64,000 bases of DNA from Paralvinella palmiformis (GCA_025642065.1 JAODUP010001312.1:1-64000); one strand, 5' to 3'. Numbered from the stretch's first letter, positions 24,453 to 37,984 are shown. Notes: generated by a model not told the origin, from the letters alone. Translations and numbers: made by a program.

Positions 24453-27400
24453 TCAAAACATACAACGTTGGTTCGTAAATATATTTACTGTATTCATGTC
24501 CTGTGATGGTGAGGTAATCTGAATACTGTAACATCAAATAGCAAATTACCTGTTTTAGCTTGGTTCATTAGTTGTTTAATCCATCAATACATGTCTCAGC
24601 GTGAACACCCATTGCCCTAAGAAGTATCCTTTGGGCTTTATTTCCATCGTGCTACAATCCCTTGAATAACCCAGCCAGTAATATTCTACACGGCCTATCC
24701 TGATAACATACCAGCTGGATTTCAGAGGACAGTGTTAGTATAATTTTCTGTTTGGTAAAGCAAAATGAATTCACTATTTGTTGACGAGAAGCAGCTGTAG
24801 ATAAAGGGTTTATCTTTATTGCAAATGGTGTACTTAGTATTATTAATTACTTTGCAATGCCAAGACAAACTAAGGGAGATATGTTACACTGACTGTTTCC
24901 TCGTTTATCGCCGTGGCATATTATCTTGTCTATTTTATTGCCTTCTTGTTTCCCAGTGTTCGTCCTGCTTTTTATTTATTAGTATCTAACTACTGTGCAG
25001 TATAGGTCATGAATATATCTAATTAAACATAGTCATTGTATGATACAGCATTTCTTAATTGATTAATTAATCCATCTAACTCTAGGAAAGTGATTTTGAC
25101 CTGGATCTATGGCACAGTAATATTCTAATCTCGCACTCTTCTAGATTAAGCTTCATGAAAACCTTAAGAAATGCCTTGCCAACTTCAACACTGATTCTTT
25201 CCCTGTGTCTTTCGTTCTGTCTGTTTTCGCATAAAAATAGCGGCAAATACCGTTAATAGTGAAACCATATAATATCATCACATATAATAACATCAGTTAA
25301 TAACATCACAAAATTCATGTATGAGTAGTCGATCAATTAAACTCTTTATTAACCTCTAAGACGTTTTTGTAATCCACCCAAAAACGTTTCCAATGTGACA
25401 GTGTCAGGTTTTACATTGAACTCAATTCATTGTGAATTTGTTAAGCATCACAGCTAACAGATCAGTTTGAGTACTTGTGAGCATCCAACTGAGGATAGAA
25501 TAAAACAAACGACATATGCAGATTGAAAGATAATTCACTGAGAGATAATCCATACCAATTGTCAGTCTGTAAGATATTACGAGTTCGGGTTTTTAAATTA
25601 ATAATCAGAAGATTATCAAATATATCTTTATCAGATTAAGGTTAAATAGGAAAGATAGATTCTCCTAGAAATACCCTATACTTATCAAATAGACTCAAAT
25701 ATACATGTATATATGGATTATTCAGAAAGCTCATAGTGAATGATTTAGAGTATGAAGCAAATTTATCAGGAAACTCATAACAATTTTTAACAGCGATCCA
25801 TGTGGAATATTCGGGATTCCAAACAAAATAACTAAGAGATTCAACTTCACCTACATATCCTCACCCCTGTTTTATATTAGAAAATTAAATATATGTGGCC
25901 ACAAAACTAAATCATCCTTTCTTTCTTGGTAAAGTTTTTACTTAAGCGTAATTAACTGATAATGCCACCACAACTGAAGTCATCTATATCTATAATTATA
26001 TATAATATACATGTTATGGAAGAAATTGTTGGACAAGAATCTTCTGATATTTTTGAAATATATTACAAAACATAACAAAACCTGTGGCCTTTGAATAAAA
26101 TACAAGGAACGGTATAAGATTGAAGTTGAAGTTGACTAGATATGTTGCCGATATTCAAAGTTATATATGTAACCATAGTATGACTTGTAACTTAAATAAT
26201 ATTATTCATCATAAGAATTTAAGATTAGCTGGCTTTATTTAAATATTTGTCAGCAAATTTCCTTGCACAAGTATTTTTAAATGCTTTATGAGAGACTTTG
26301 ATTAAATTGTTCATATGAGCTAGAGAGAAAAACGCATTTTTGAGGACGTTCTGGAATATTTGTAGCTGCACGAAAGAGAATAAATTGATACCATATTTTT
26401 TGTATATACTACGTACATAAATAAATCCATACTGACTTTACGTTTGTACATCAAAATATCCTCACACTGATTTTAATGAATATTATAGCTTCGTCAATTA
26501 CACTGTTTTAAACTATTGATATGTTTCTGTTATGGGGGTTATCGCATGAGATTCAAAATCGTTAATGAATTAGTATCTAGCGAGTATAGAAAATTGTTTT
26601 CTTCGGGGAATATAATTTGAATTATTTCTGGAAAAATAAAAATTTGAATGGTATTCTTATTTGAATATAACTTCAATTTCTTAATAGGTATGTCTGCAGG
26701 AATACTTGTGCATTCTTGATACAAGTTTTATGGATTTAAGTGAAAAATATTCAAGTTATGTCAATAATAAAAAGGAATTAGGAAATTTCAAGCTGAAAAA
26801 AATCTATGCCATTTTAGACAACATTCCGATTTTTGCACCTTCTAATATAGATAAGTTACACTACGTTACCACTTTCCTTTTTAGTCTTTAAGACAATGTG
26901 GAAAGAAGATTCTTCGGAAGAAGCATTTATGTATACTATGCTGCTAAAAGCCAATGTTTCTTTTATATCTTCTCTCTAACTATGTATACACTCTTGCTAT
27001 CTAAGCCACTCTGGTGGACAATCTCTGGTGGCCTTTAATATTGAACATATGCTATATTTTGTCTTATTTATAATGAAGGATGTCAATCATGTGTAGCTTT
27101 ATTTCCACCATATTTACCGGAAACGGGGTCGTTGGTGCCTCAGAATACCCGATCTGTGAAGCTTAATAACCATACTAAATCATTACGGAATTGACTGATA
27201 GTTTATTTGTTTTACATTACCTGAAATATTACACAGAAAAACGTGTTGATCTTGTCATCGTTCAAGCATTTACAGCCAATCTCTTATTTCTCCCGGAGGA
27301 ATCCTGTCACTAATAACAAGGGAATTATTTATCTTTTATTCAGGTAAAGAAATTGACATTATCACACGTTGACAGTATTCTAAAGCCATCTCATCCATTA

Positions 27401-27889
27401 GTGTAGTTTTTCTTTTCTCTGATCACATTCCTTCTTGTTCTCACATTATTACTAGATCCTGTTGAAGCTAGCAGTCAATATTCCATAAAAAAGTGTAATA
27501 TATCAAGGAACCGATGCCTCTCCAGCCATTTAGGAAAACGTTGCGATGATGGGAACACTGGACAGATTCGCTTCGTAGTAAACATCTTATTGCAATAAAT
27601 TGCAAGAACAACGGGAATACAAATCTGAAATGTTTTGTGTGTTTTCAAACAACAACGTTATTAATTCAATATGTTTATTAAATGTCCCATTAATGCATTA
27701 TTTGTGTGACAAACAAATGTTCACTTTTTAAATATTTATTTTATCAAACCTTTTGTACTCTTCTTTAAACCGATGTCATGTATTTAACTCAAATTTTATT
27801 ACCAGATCCATAGTTAACATCATAGATATATTAAACTTAAAATGAAATAAATAAATATATCCATACCTGTATTTACTGTGGGACAGCAA
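24453..27889. other. No gene recognised
   Basis: About 3.4 kb of AT-rich, unrecognised DNA. No ORF exceeds about 65 codons and no repeat match was seen. Confidence 0.4.
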
Positions 27890-28495
27890 TTTGTAAGTTT
27901 GGGGTGCATTGCTGTGTTATCGCAACTTCGTGTGGGGTATTAGTACATGATGGGAAATATGTAAATTCACTTGGCTAACTCTCTAAGCAGAGTTAAGCTT
28001 TTTATTAGCTGCAGGTCAGCCTCAATCCAGGTTGAGCATATATTATCAGAAACACCGTCTTACTTTACAATCCCTGGGAACCCTCTATCAAAGGTTGAAT
28101 GTTTGTACGATAATGACAATTTTGGGTTTTGGGTATGTTGAATTTACCCACACACAAAAACAAAACACATTTGTTTTAGGGTTTTTAACACTTTTGTAGA
28201 ACATTTTATACGGTAATTATTTCTCAAACTGGAAGGTGTCATAGAACTGTGAGCTGTTCTAAGTTTGATCGTAACCAGTAATCAGTATATGCTTCAACTA
28301 AGATGGAGGCAATATAATCACATTTATTAGTTTATAAATGCTTAATCAATGAAACAATGATTGGATTTTAATGTAGGTGTGCTTGCTTGAAAGTGTAAAA
28401 GTTGGTCGAATTACAGAAACAGACACAATTCATTTCAAAAAGTCTTTATACAATATGATATTTCGATATATAAAAGTTCATTCGTGTGTCAATAC
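27890..28495 (+). repeat. Repeat R-G, copy 1
   Basis: Matches 30258-30815 in the same orientation over its whole length, with clear divergence. Shared anchors include ATGATGGGAAATATGTAAA / GTGATGGGAAATATGTAAA, GTTAAGCTT, GGTAATTATTTCTCAA / GGCAATTATTTCTCAA, GAAACAATGAT and GATATTTCGATAT. No coding motif. The two copies bracket a mosaic of R-C, R-B and R-A pieces. Confidence 0.78.
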
Positions 28496-28862
28496 TGTGA
28501 GCTTATATACCAAGTTGGTCTTCTTTATAAAGTGTGATCTGGTTATCATAAGATTGAAACAAAACCGTCTAGAAGGTTATTGGTTTTCCTCGCAGCAATA
28601 TGTAAATATTGATACGATTTTCACATTTACAAATTGGCCAATTTGTTTTAACTTGTCTTAAATAAAATGTATATTTGTTTCATTCAACGTAAATAATTCA
28701 AAAGATTTCCAGACAATGTCGTCAACCGTCGAAGAATGGTGATTTTAGCAACCTCTTGATATAGCTTCAACATTCGTAAGCCATTTCTAAACCAAATAAC
28801 ACAAACATAAAATGGAAACTCTGCTATGATAAAAGAATACGATAATTAACGATTTTGCATGA
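28496..28862. other. No feature recognised
   Basis: AT-rich spacer between R-G copy 1 and the R-C fragment. A 94-codon ORF (28377-28661) spans the boundary but has no motif. Confidence 0.35.
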
Positions 28863-29060
28863 TAACAAACGACTCCAGGAGTATAAATCCAACAAGCAAC
28901 ATTGCATGAATTAATAGATCGTTTAGCCAGACCACATAAGAGGACAACAATATAGATTCTACATTATACATTATCTGGTGTAGAAGTTCTTCTCTAACCG
29001 AATGAAACGTTAGGCCTTTAATAGGCCCTCGGTGTGTTAACCAAAATTACAGAATTATGA
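28863..29060 (+). repeat. Repeat R-C joined to an R-B tail segment
   Basis: 28863-28975 closely matches 42565-42675 (TAACAAACGACTCCAGGAG, then GAGGACAACAATATAGATTC). 28976-29060 matches the R-B segment with GAAGTTCTTCTCTAACC and GGCCCTC.GTGTGTTAAC. In the 42 kb copy these parts are not adjacent in this order, so one locus is rearranged. Confidence 0.75.
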
Positions 29061-29084
29061 CTAAATAGCCACTACCTGAATAGA

Positions 29085-29103
29085 AAACACACACACAAAC
29101 ACA

Positions 29104-29172
<69 letters not shown>
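29085..29172. repeat. (CA)n(TA)n microsatellite
   Basis: A CACACA stretch followed by a pure TA run of about 55 bp. Confidence 0.96.
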
Positions 29173-29174
<2 letters not shown>

Positions 29175-29259
29175 CATATATTATGATTTGGAATAAAGCA
29201 TATAAATTAGTACATATAAATATAGTATGATAATAATCCTAATACCTCAGATAATGGCA

Positions 29260-29560
29260 GAAATAGAAGTATAGCACTAGCGAATCTCCTTACCGCAATT
29301 GACAAATGTGTCACACCCACGAGAAAACGAAGGTATGCGCATACCGGAAGCGGAAACACATACAACATACACCATTTGATACCAAGTGTCCATGGTGAGC
29401 TCGTACTAGATAAGTACTTTGACAAAATAATTTGCTGGTGTTCTCTACCACATAGACTGACTACAGCTTCATTCTGGGTTTCAATAGCTCAACAATCCTA
29501 CCTATATAAATAGGACCAACAAATTACGTCCAGTTTCCCAGCTAGTGCTAGGGCTAGTGT
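29260..29560 (+). repeat. Repeat R-B, strongly diverged fragment
   Basis: GGAAGCGGAAACACATACAA followed by CCATTTGATACC, then CAGCTTCATTCTGGGTTTC and AATCCTACCTATAT, follow the order of 41850-42100 and 50540-50780 with many changes and gaps. It is an older relic of R-B. Confidence 0.6.
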
Positions 29561-29644
29561 ATGATGCTGGCTCCTTTTATAGCTTCGCGGCGTGTTAAGA
29601 AGCCTGATAGCTTCGAGTTGAACACGTTACACATTATTAAGCCG

Positions 29645-29728
29645 CTTGTGCGTTTGTGTGTGCGCGCAGGTGTGTGTGTGCGTGTGCGTGCGTGTGTGTG
29701 TGCGTGTGTGTGTGTGCGTGTGTGTGTG
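29645..29728. repeat. (GT)n with GC variants
   Basis: A GTGTGC/GTGTGT run that ends at the GTTTTAG border of an R-A fragment. Confidence 0.94.
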
Positions 29729-29864
29729 TTTTAGCCGTGTATAATAAGGCACGGGCACAGAGAATATCGAATTGTGAATTCAAACTCTGGTCAATTCTTC
29801 AAGGGACTGAATCCAGAGTGGTGACTTTTAATGCTGAGATAAATGTAATGTCTTAGCAGTCCCT
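29728..29864 (+). repeat. Repeat R-A, 5' head fragment
   Basis: GTTTTAGCCGTGTATAATAA then GGCACGGGCACAGAGAATA and the following 100 bp match the R-A head at 13181 and 39770. A second GT run begins at about 29877. Only the head is present. Confidence 0.83.
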
Positions 29865-30257
29865 CTGCGTCTGCATGTGTGTTTGTGTGCTTGTGTGTGT
29901 GTGTGTGCATTTGATGGTGCATTTTGTCTATTTGTATATTGTTTACTGCAAAATGTTTCGACACTGTTACTTATATAATATTTTATTCCGTCCAGTCACT
30001 ACCAATTTCGTAAACTGATAAATACCCCTGTAGTAATGTATAAATAAGTGTTTCTAAAACATTCAGCCATCCCCCCATTCTGTTTCTACATACAACGTAA
30101 CTCATATGCAAGGTGTAACTGAGGGTTTTCAATAATACACATCCCAGGAAGGTATTAGTGTAAAAGCTGGGCGATATTAAATCGAATAATATATTTATTA
30201 ATATACATTTGTCAAAACCGTCTAAAATTTATTACACGAAACAGTATCTGTATATAG

Positions 30258-30815
30258 TATTCAGTGACCGCAATTTGTATTTTGAGCTGCATTGTTCTAT
30301 TCTCACAACTTCGTGTAGAGTATTCACATGTGATGGGAAATATGTAAACGCACTTGGCCAACTTTCTAAGCAACGTTAAGCTTCTTACGAGCTGCAGCAC
30401 CAGTTTTCATTCTTAAGATGGAATCTTTCTTTTTGATCTAGGTTGAAAGTTTATTACCGAGAGTAGCGTCTTTCTTTTGCAATGCCTGGTAACCCTCTTT
30501 CAAAGATTGGATTTTTGTGCGATACCGAGATTTTTTAGTTTGCGTGCTAGGTTGAATAATGATTTACCGACACAAAACAAGTTGTCCACACTTTTTATAT
30601 TTAGTATGGCAATTATTTCTCAATCTGAAAGATGTCGCAAAGCTTTGAGCTCCTCTTGGTTTGATAACTTATTAGTTGATAGCTTATTACGAATGAAACA
30701 ATGATCAGATTTCAGTTTAGTTATGCTTTAATATAAGAAAGGCGGTCTAATTGCAGAGAACAAATACAAATATTTATATAATCCGATATTTCGATATCAA
30801 AAAGTTCATTCATAT
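30258..30815 (+). repeat. Repeat R-G, copy 2
   Basis: Direct-orientation partner of 27890-28495, about 2.35 kb downstream. Divergence and small indels are plain, so the duplication is old or the copies inserted separately. Confidence 0.78.
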
Positions 30816-31106
30816 TTATTCTGATGTCAATGGGACAATAAATATTATCACTTACAGGCTGGTTTTTTGTTTTTCGATAATGAAATTTCGTTATAAACGG
30901 TCTTACTTACTATCGAATTAAATGTGACTCTGCCTGGAACAATGTGTCTCTTTGTTATAAGGTGGTATTTAGTGAAACACAAGTTAAAGGTTTTCCATGG
31001 ACTCTTACCGGAAAATAACAGAGTTAGTCTAATGTGATAAATGTGACGTATAATATACTGAAATTCTTCACATATATACACACAAAACCCTACGGACTCC
31101 ACCCAT

Positions 31107-31110
<4 letters not shown>

Positions 31111-31180
<70 letters not shown>
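31111..31180. repeat. (TA)n microsatellite
   Basis: A pure AT/TA run of about 70 bp. Confidence 0.97.
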
Positions 31181-31182
<2 letters not shown>

Positions 31183-31689
31183 CATCACACACTTTAAGCC
31201 TGGCTTACCGACATGACATGTCCATCTATACCCTCATGGTGCCCTTGTCCTGTCTCACAAAACGAGATAATAAATGACCATTTGCAAAATGTGACCATTT
31301 CTTTATCCACTTTACCTAGAAGTCATATATTTATTAAATGTTAACGTGTAATATACGTATTTGTATAGAGGTTGGTCTCTTCCTTGTTATATGTGTACAG
31401 ATTGGTTTCGTTTGATGTGTTTATGTGTTTGAACGTTTCTTAATGCAGATATTTGCAAACTCCGACTTACATGATACATTAATCCTTCCAATCGAGCAAG
31501 AATACATTGACGAAAACCATCCCCGCAATCTGAATGCCAGTGCGTTGGTTTGTTATTGGATGTATCATCTAATAACTGTCGGCTTCCAGATGTCCATTAA
31601 TCCTGGCTTCATATTAATACAGATGACTAATTTCAATTATGAACTATCCGTTTCCTTTCAAGCACCCTTACAAATACTGACATTCATCA

Positions 31690-31692
<3 letters not shown>
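31181..31692. other. No gene recognised
   Basis: An ORF from 31425 runs for about 90 codons before the TA repeat extends it. It has no recognised motif and its end is repeat-encoded, so I do not call it. Confidence 0.4.

Positions 31693-31694
<2 letters not shown>

Positions 31695-31766
<72 letters not shown>
31695..31766. repeat. (TA)n microsatellite
   Basis: A pure TA run of about 70 bp. Confidence 0.97.
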
Positions 31767-31767
<1 letters not shown>

Positions 31768-32419
31768 ATTCCTCGAAGACGCCAACGTTTCGGTTTATTT
31801 GACTTGGTTCAATCCACACAACCATGATTACTGTTACTTCCTAATGGGTTTAATGGAGCAATAGATAGTGGAAATCGTGATGAAACAATAGTTAGAAAAA
31901 CATAGTAAGGATAACGGATGGTGACAGATAATAAACGCAGAAAACATCAAAAAGAACAGCCTGTTATCAAATTATAAATATTCACGTCTTCACCTTCCTA
32001 GGTAATTTAATTATTTTGTTTACGTCAGCACCAAAACTGTGTTCCTTTTATTAGTTCAGTATAGAAACAAAGGCGTTGTATAGAATGGAATACAGAAATT
32101 GAACTCGACATTAACAGGAACTTGTATTGAACGTAGGATAATATAAGCATACGGCTAACCTTAATTCTTCGTATAACCCAATTGAATACCTATATCTAGT
32201 TTTTGTTGTGTCAAAGGTCTTCTCAAATTCTGTCACTGGTCATCAGTTCACAGACTTTGATATTAGCTGATAAATAAGAACTACACAATTCTCATATAAA
32301 CCAATTAAAGATATTACGTTCTGTTACTTATTGCTGGGATCCAAAATGATCAGTAAATATTATAAAACATCGAAATATCAATAAAGTTATTATAATACAA
32401 TAATCGACAGTTAATAAGC
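31767..32419. other. No feature recognised
   Basis: AT-rich sequence with no ORF or repeat match noticed. Confidence 0.4.
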
Positions 32420-32583
32420 ATACCTCCGTGATATAGTTGGTAGCGCGTTAGACCACAGATTATCACCACCTGAGTTCGTATCTCGGCGTGGTCATATCTT
32501 ATTACATTTGGAAGTTGTTCGGCTCATTTAGCCTACCATGTGCATAAAAGTGGCCGTAAAACATCAATTATCGATCATCAACA
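32420..32583 (+). mobile_element. tRNA-derived SINE1 copy, internally deleted
   Basis: Starts TACCTCCGTGATATAGTTGG (degraded A box), then a mutated B box (GAGTTCGTATCTC). The middle lacks the TGAAGGTTGTTTCGTC block. The end keeps TTTAGCCTACCATGTGCA, AAAGTGGCCGTAAAACATC and a short ATC tail. Confidence 0.85.
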
Positions 32584-34735
32584 GTTAACATATCGATCGA
32601 ATAAGCAGAATAATCAAACCGCTGCTTTGTAAATGTTGACTCTGCATTATTCTGACCTACCATTGACTTATCAATTGTAATTTATACGCCTTTTAAGTCG
32701 CGCAAATACAATGGAATTAGTGAATGATTCAGGCTAATTATAAACTTCGGCATAGAGTCGACCATCTTATGTTAGAAAAACGTGACATGCCTTTAACAGA
32801 GTCAATTTATAATACACAAAACGTATTTGTGTAATAAATGTATAAATAACATACAAATAGCATTTATTATACGTTTTCTTTATCTTATTGTGATTGAAAC
32901 TGTTACCAGAATGATGTATCATAAATCACTAGTATCAAAATAACCGAAAAACTTCCATGACGATATTCCGAAATGATGTTTCAATGTAAAATAAGTTTAT
33001 TTTGCTTATGGTTTGGCAATACATTATATTTGAATATCTTTTAATGGATTCAATTAACGTTTATTCAATAAAAATGATATATTTAATAGTTTTTTGAGGC
33101 AATTGCTTTTTCAAACGGTAGGTTGGAAAGTAGGTTCTGATCTTGAATGGTCTTTGGTCAAATAAAATATTCATATCTGAATATCTGATGTTTTAGTAAT
33201 TGAAAAATCTGCCTTCAGTGCGACAATAGAAATAAGACATTTATAACTCCTTGATGGATATGAAATAGAATTATTATGATTCTATATAAGTCCATTCGGT
33301 TAACAAAATACATATTAGATACACAGTAAACACAGGTTTTGAATGGACAAAATATCTGTGTTATTCCAATATACCAGTAAGTTTAATTCAATAATTTAAA
33401 ATAAACCTTCTAACATCAGAGTCGCTATGTGCCAACGTTTAACATGATATTTATTTGTGTAACCAAATACATGTCCGATATGCTAAACAGAATTAAACAT
33501 TATTCCTATCATTTAAATGTATTCCAAAGTTAATGATTCGCTGAATATCCATGGGGGGAAGTGGGAAGACAAACTGTACTTGGTTATAGTTCTTTTCCAA
33601 CATTGTTATCAATATGCCATTGTCATCAATCAATATATGACACTGGTTTATATGTTTGGAAATGGAAATAAATATCTATCTATCTATATCTACGAACGTG
33701 CCATATATTACTACGACTAAGAATAAGCTTGAGGCGATTACAATAACCTACAGTGCCAAAGGAATGCGTGCCATAAATGAAGGAAAAAAACAAATATTCG
33801 GGTTTTCCCCAGATATCAGCAGACCTGAAAAAAATTATTACGACTATGTAATTACTGGCATATTTAGCATGTGTAACCTGCAATTACGTATGGTACATTT
33901 AACAACATTCAAATTAATTATTTAATTAGAAATTCATTTACAGGTGTAACAATAATGTAATACTTTATGTATGCATTCGATGCCAATTAATGCATGTCAT
34001 TTTTGGCATTGCCCGGAAAAGCTTCGACTTCTTGTCATCAGTGGAATCTGTTTTTAGATCGATATTTAAAATCTATTCTTCCCGAATTGCAATTTTACAC
34101 ACATTTTCCCCTATAATAACTCTACGTGTTTGCGACTGCTTAATCTGCAGTCAATATTTCGTTCATTCAACAATCCATTTGCTTCGAATGAAGAAACCTT
34201 TATTAATCTGGTAATTCCCACCGCTGCAAATACATCTTTAAACCTTTTCCAGACAAACTTCAAGTTTGCCTTCAGAAAATATTTCTTCAATATGTAATGC
34301 TTAGAACAGTAACTAAACATTCCACAATAATAATCATGAATATATCTGATATCATATAAAATAATCCAAATCATTGGAGGGCCGCCATTACGGCTGCACC
34401 GGAAGCCAGATTCGAAGGCAGGAAGGAGAAAACTGAAATGCTCTGACGTCATATGGGCGCTCTCTAGACTGATGCGGATTATAGTTTATCTTGAGCCTTA
34501 ATATCTCAGCCGTTTTTAATCATCTTCCTTTTCTAATGTTCCTTCTGAATCAAACTGATATGGTTGTATGTCAATCATGACGTAATTTTAACAAGATAAT
34601 TGCGTTTTGTTCTGGAATAATTCTTTGCTCACACTTGTTCAATAAGTTTGTACGGGCTCAACATACTTCCGGTCAAACTGACGTGTTCAGTTGATCTCGA
34701 TTAATTAGCAGTTTGAACTGGATTATTTAAAGATA
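32584..34735. other. No gene recognised
   Basis: About 2.1 kb of AT-rich DNA. Several short ORFs between 33517 and 34452 (up to 113 codons) overlap on both strands without any known motif and are treated as chance. Confidence 0.4.
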
Positions 34736-34739
34736 GTTT

Positions 34740-34955
34740 GCGCATTTTGTATGTGTGTGTGCGTACGTGTGTGTATATGCATGAATGCATGTGGTGCGTG
34801 CGTGCGTGTATGCGTGTGTGTGTGTGCGTGAGTTTGTGTGTGTGGGTGTGCGTGCGTAAGTGGGCATGCGCGCACATGTGTCTATGCGTGTGTGCGTGTG
34901 TGCGTGTGTGCGTGTGTGCGTGTGTGCGTGTGTGTGTGTGTGTGTGCTTGTGTTT
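34740..34955. repeat. (TG)n / TGCG low-complexity tract
   Basis: GTGT interleaved with GTGC and GTAT, ending in a purer TGTGTGCG run. Cys/Val and His/Thr ORFs here are artefacts. Confidence 0.94.
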
Positions 34956-35600
34956 CATATAACAAATGTGCTGACCGGTTCTAGGAAATATGCCATTAAA
35001 GACCAAATTGATATTTATTATGGCGTATAATGCCTGGTTTTTCTACATCGATGAGTGTTATATGCTGTAAATGATGAAGAAGCTGACCAGTCTAGTGATA
35101 GATTGTCTAATGTACCCGGCTCACGTATTAGACTCTCATAGATATATAAGATGTGGAAAATATTATTTAATTATATGTCATATTGTTTGACTTGATGGCC
35201 TGTTTATTGTGACAACTATTCCGATGAAAACGATAGAAAACAATATTATGTAATTTTGGTCTGGGTAGTGTTTCTATATATTTGCGCGCGTGTGTGCATG
35301 TGTATATGTCTTGTGTTTGTGTACGTGTGTGTTTTCGCTCTTTATATATGGCTGGTCACATCTGGACTTTGGACAAAGTGCACTTTATCCATTAGTAGTA
35401 CCATGACAATCCGAAGGTCAAACTAAGTCCAAGAAAAGCCAATATGTACTCGGTGTCTTCTAAGATTATGTGTTTGTAAGCGGTTCATCTTAGTCTATAA
35501 ATTATATGAACAGCGAAACCTATGTTATTTCCACAAATCTATCGAGATTTAGCTAACCAGGTGTAAAGTCTAACCTGGTTATTCTGTGATCAAAGGAAAA
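34956..35600. other. No gene; short TG tract at 35284-35335
   Basis: AT-rich sequence with a GCGCGTGTGTGCATGTG tract. Nothing else recognised. Confidence 0.4.
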
Positions 35601-35614
35601 CCCCCCCCCCCCCC
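35601..35614. repeat. C14 homopolymer
   Basis: Fourteen consecutive C residues in otherwise AT-rich DNA. Confidence 0.97.
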
Positions 35615-35870
35615 TTAAATCATGAATTATCTTCAGATTATTGCATAAATAAGTCATGTTGATAATAATAAGATATCGATATGTTTACAAGTAAATGTTA
35701 TAAAAGGTAGTTAATTACATGCTAAAAATAGGGTACATAATTATTTAGCTACGAATAGCTAAGTACTAATTTGTTTCCTGAAAGGCACTTTTTAGAGAAG
35801 TATTTGTCTATTGCAGACTGTATTATAATGATCACCACAGAAATGCATACATTATTTAGATTGGTGTAAG

Positions 35871-35871
<1 letters not shown>

Positions 35872-35956
<85 letters not shown>

Positions 35957-35968
35957 CACACACACATA
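35872..35968. repeat. (CA)n microsatellite
   Basis: An ACAC run of about 80 bp, then a broken CA/TA end. Confidence 0.97.
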
Positions 35969-36142
35969 TACACACACGCACATGTTGTCAATGTTTTATT
36001 CTTCCATTTATGCTAGAAAGGGGCGTGTCTTGATCATCAAAGGTACGGCTTTATCTAGCTAACATTGTGAAGAAAAAAATAACCCTCGGTCAGCAGGATG
36101 ATGTTACTTTCTGGGCCTAAAACGGGAACAGAATAACAATAG

Positions 36143-36295
36143 CACATGGTAGGCTAAATGGGCCGAGCGACCTCCAAAGGTAATGAAGCTAAGTCAAAGA
36201 TGAAACAACCTTCAGATAAGCCAACGCTGAGATTCTAACAGAGGCGGTAGTGATCTGTGGTCCAACACGCTACCACTAGCCACGGTGACGCCCGA
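36143..36295 (-). mobile_element. tRNA-derived SINE1, minus strand, tail-less
   Basis: The reverse complement begins GGGCGTCACCGTGGCTAGTG with the A-box region, a degraded B box, then CTTATCTGAAGGTTG, CTTTGGAGGTCGCTCGGCCC and ATTTAGCCTACCATGTG. The CATCAT tail is missing. Confidence 0.84.
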
Positions 36296-36445
36296 TGTAC
36301 GTTGAGGAACTCCCACTCTAGATAACATACAATATTGCACAATTCGTCACATTATTGTGTTCGTTTATTTTGTTTTATTATATTTCGTGTTGTCCAGCTA
36401 CAAAGGTTGTAGCCAATAGACCTGATACAGATATATCACAAACGT

Positions 36446-36474
36446 TGTTGTTGTTGTTGTTGTTGTTGTTGTTA
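36446..36474. repeat. (GTT)n microsatellite
   Basis: A GTTGTT run of about nine units. Confidence 0.95.
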
Positions 36475-36786
36475 TTGAGGTGAGATATTTAGCCTCGACG
36501 ATAGTCAATCCTGAGACATGTGGCCGATGAGAGACTATTTAAGAAAATCAATCCCATAAAATCAGGTATCAACCGGATTATAGCCCACAACATTAAGACG
36601 TGCATTTTCAGAGATATTTGTGTTAAAATGTATCTAGATAAGTTATATTTACAGATATATACTGACTGTTTGTAATTTACTTACTTACCTAGATACCTGA
36701 TTTCTTAAATGAAGCCATATAATTTACAACTATTTTCTAAATCTATCTGGATACATCCATAATTACATACATTAAATATAAATGGG

Positions 36787-36985
<199 letters not shown>

Positions 36986-37606
36986 TTATAATCACATGCA
37001 TAACGTAATAGTCTCGACCAAATATTTCATCAGTGAGCATCGATCAAGGCGTATGTTATTACCAGCTCAACTGAACAATGATTCAGCTAGATCGAGTTAG
37101 GGCGACACATTGAGGTAGGGATTGGCCAACTTGCTGATAGTCATTTAGCTCAGATATATCGCTGCATACAAAGGAATCACAACACCGTCTGAAGCTGTCG
37201 GATCACACGAATCTGTGCCTGTTACTTCCTCGATATGGTAAGCTTGGTGGCAATATTCAAGGAATCGAACTGATCCTCAACTACGAGAAGAATTAACTAA
37301 ATAATCTTCAACTGTAAATTCCAATATTTATCATTGGCATTGCGTTGACCATGCTCTCCCTCCAGAAGGCCAGTATTATGCGTATATTGACGTACGACAG
37401 TCAAGATAGTAGATATCTACAAAAAGATATAGATATACTACTCTGTTCCTTTCAGGCAATCCTTGATCACAAGCTGCAGCACGTAGTATAAGTATGGCTG
37501 ATGATCCAGAAACATCCTCAACGGTAATACAGTATCGGTCATTGTCCTCATAATCACGTTCATTAATTTATTGATCTAATAGGTTTGTTATTTAATTAGT
37601 CAAATA
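36986..37606. other. No feature recognised
   Basis: Mixed-composition sequence before the R-F repeat. No ORF or repeat match seen. Confidence 0.4.
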
Positions 37607-37862
37607 GTTGGTTAGGTAGGTACCTAGTTAGTTAATGTCTTAGTAATATAGTTAGGTCGGTCGGTAGGTAGGACCAACGAAGGGAAACAAAATAGTGAGT
37701 GAAGCTGTTTACTAATGGATGAAACAGCTCAAAAACAGGGCTATCATTGAGATTAGCAGCTAGGTCAAGGATGCCTCTTGTCCAGTACGCAATGAACTAT
37801 CAATCACATGAACGGACTTCGAGTTACTGACAGTTCTTGTTACGCGCGTGTTTTATGTATTA
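37607..37862 (+). repeat. Repeat R-F, copy 1
   Basis: Matches 46630-46884: AACGAAGGGAAAC, TTTACTAATGGATGAAACAG, GTCAAGGATGCCT and CAGTTCTTGTTACGCGCGTG occur in the same order. In the 46 kb copy R-E follows directly; here about 1.7 kb of transposon-derived DNA intervenes. Confidence 0.84.
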
Positions 37863-37984
37863 ACAATAAGCTTATTTAGAGTTCCCAATGCGCATAGGTT
37901 AAACGTCACTTCCGAGTCAAGTGTTCGAGATAAACAAACGCACATGGCTTTAAGTTGTATAACAATGCTTTCACGGTGATGTTC

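Noticed and set aside
27890..30815. LTR retrotransposon with R-G as its LTRs
   Set aside because: No gag/pol coding, primer-binding site or polypurine tract seen between the copies, and the copies are strongly diverged.
31425..31802. A 125-codon ORF
   Set aside because: About 90 residues without a motif, then a tail encoded by TA repeat; fits chance.
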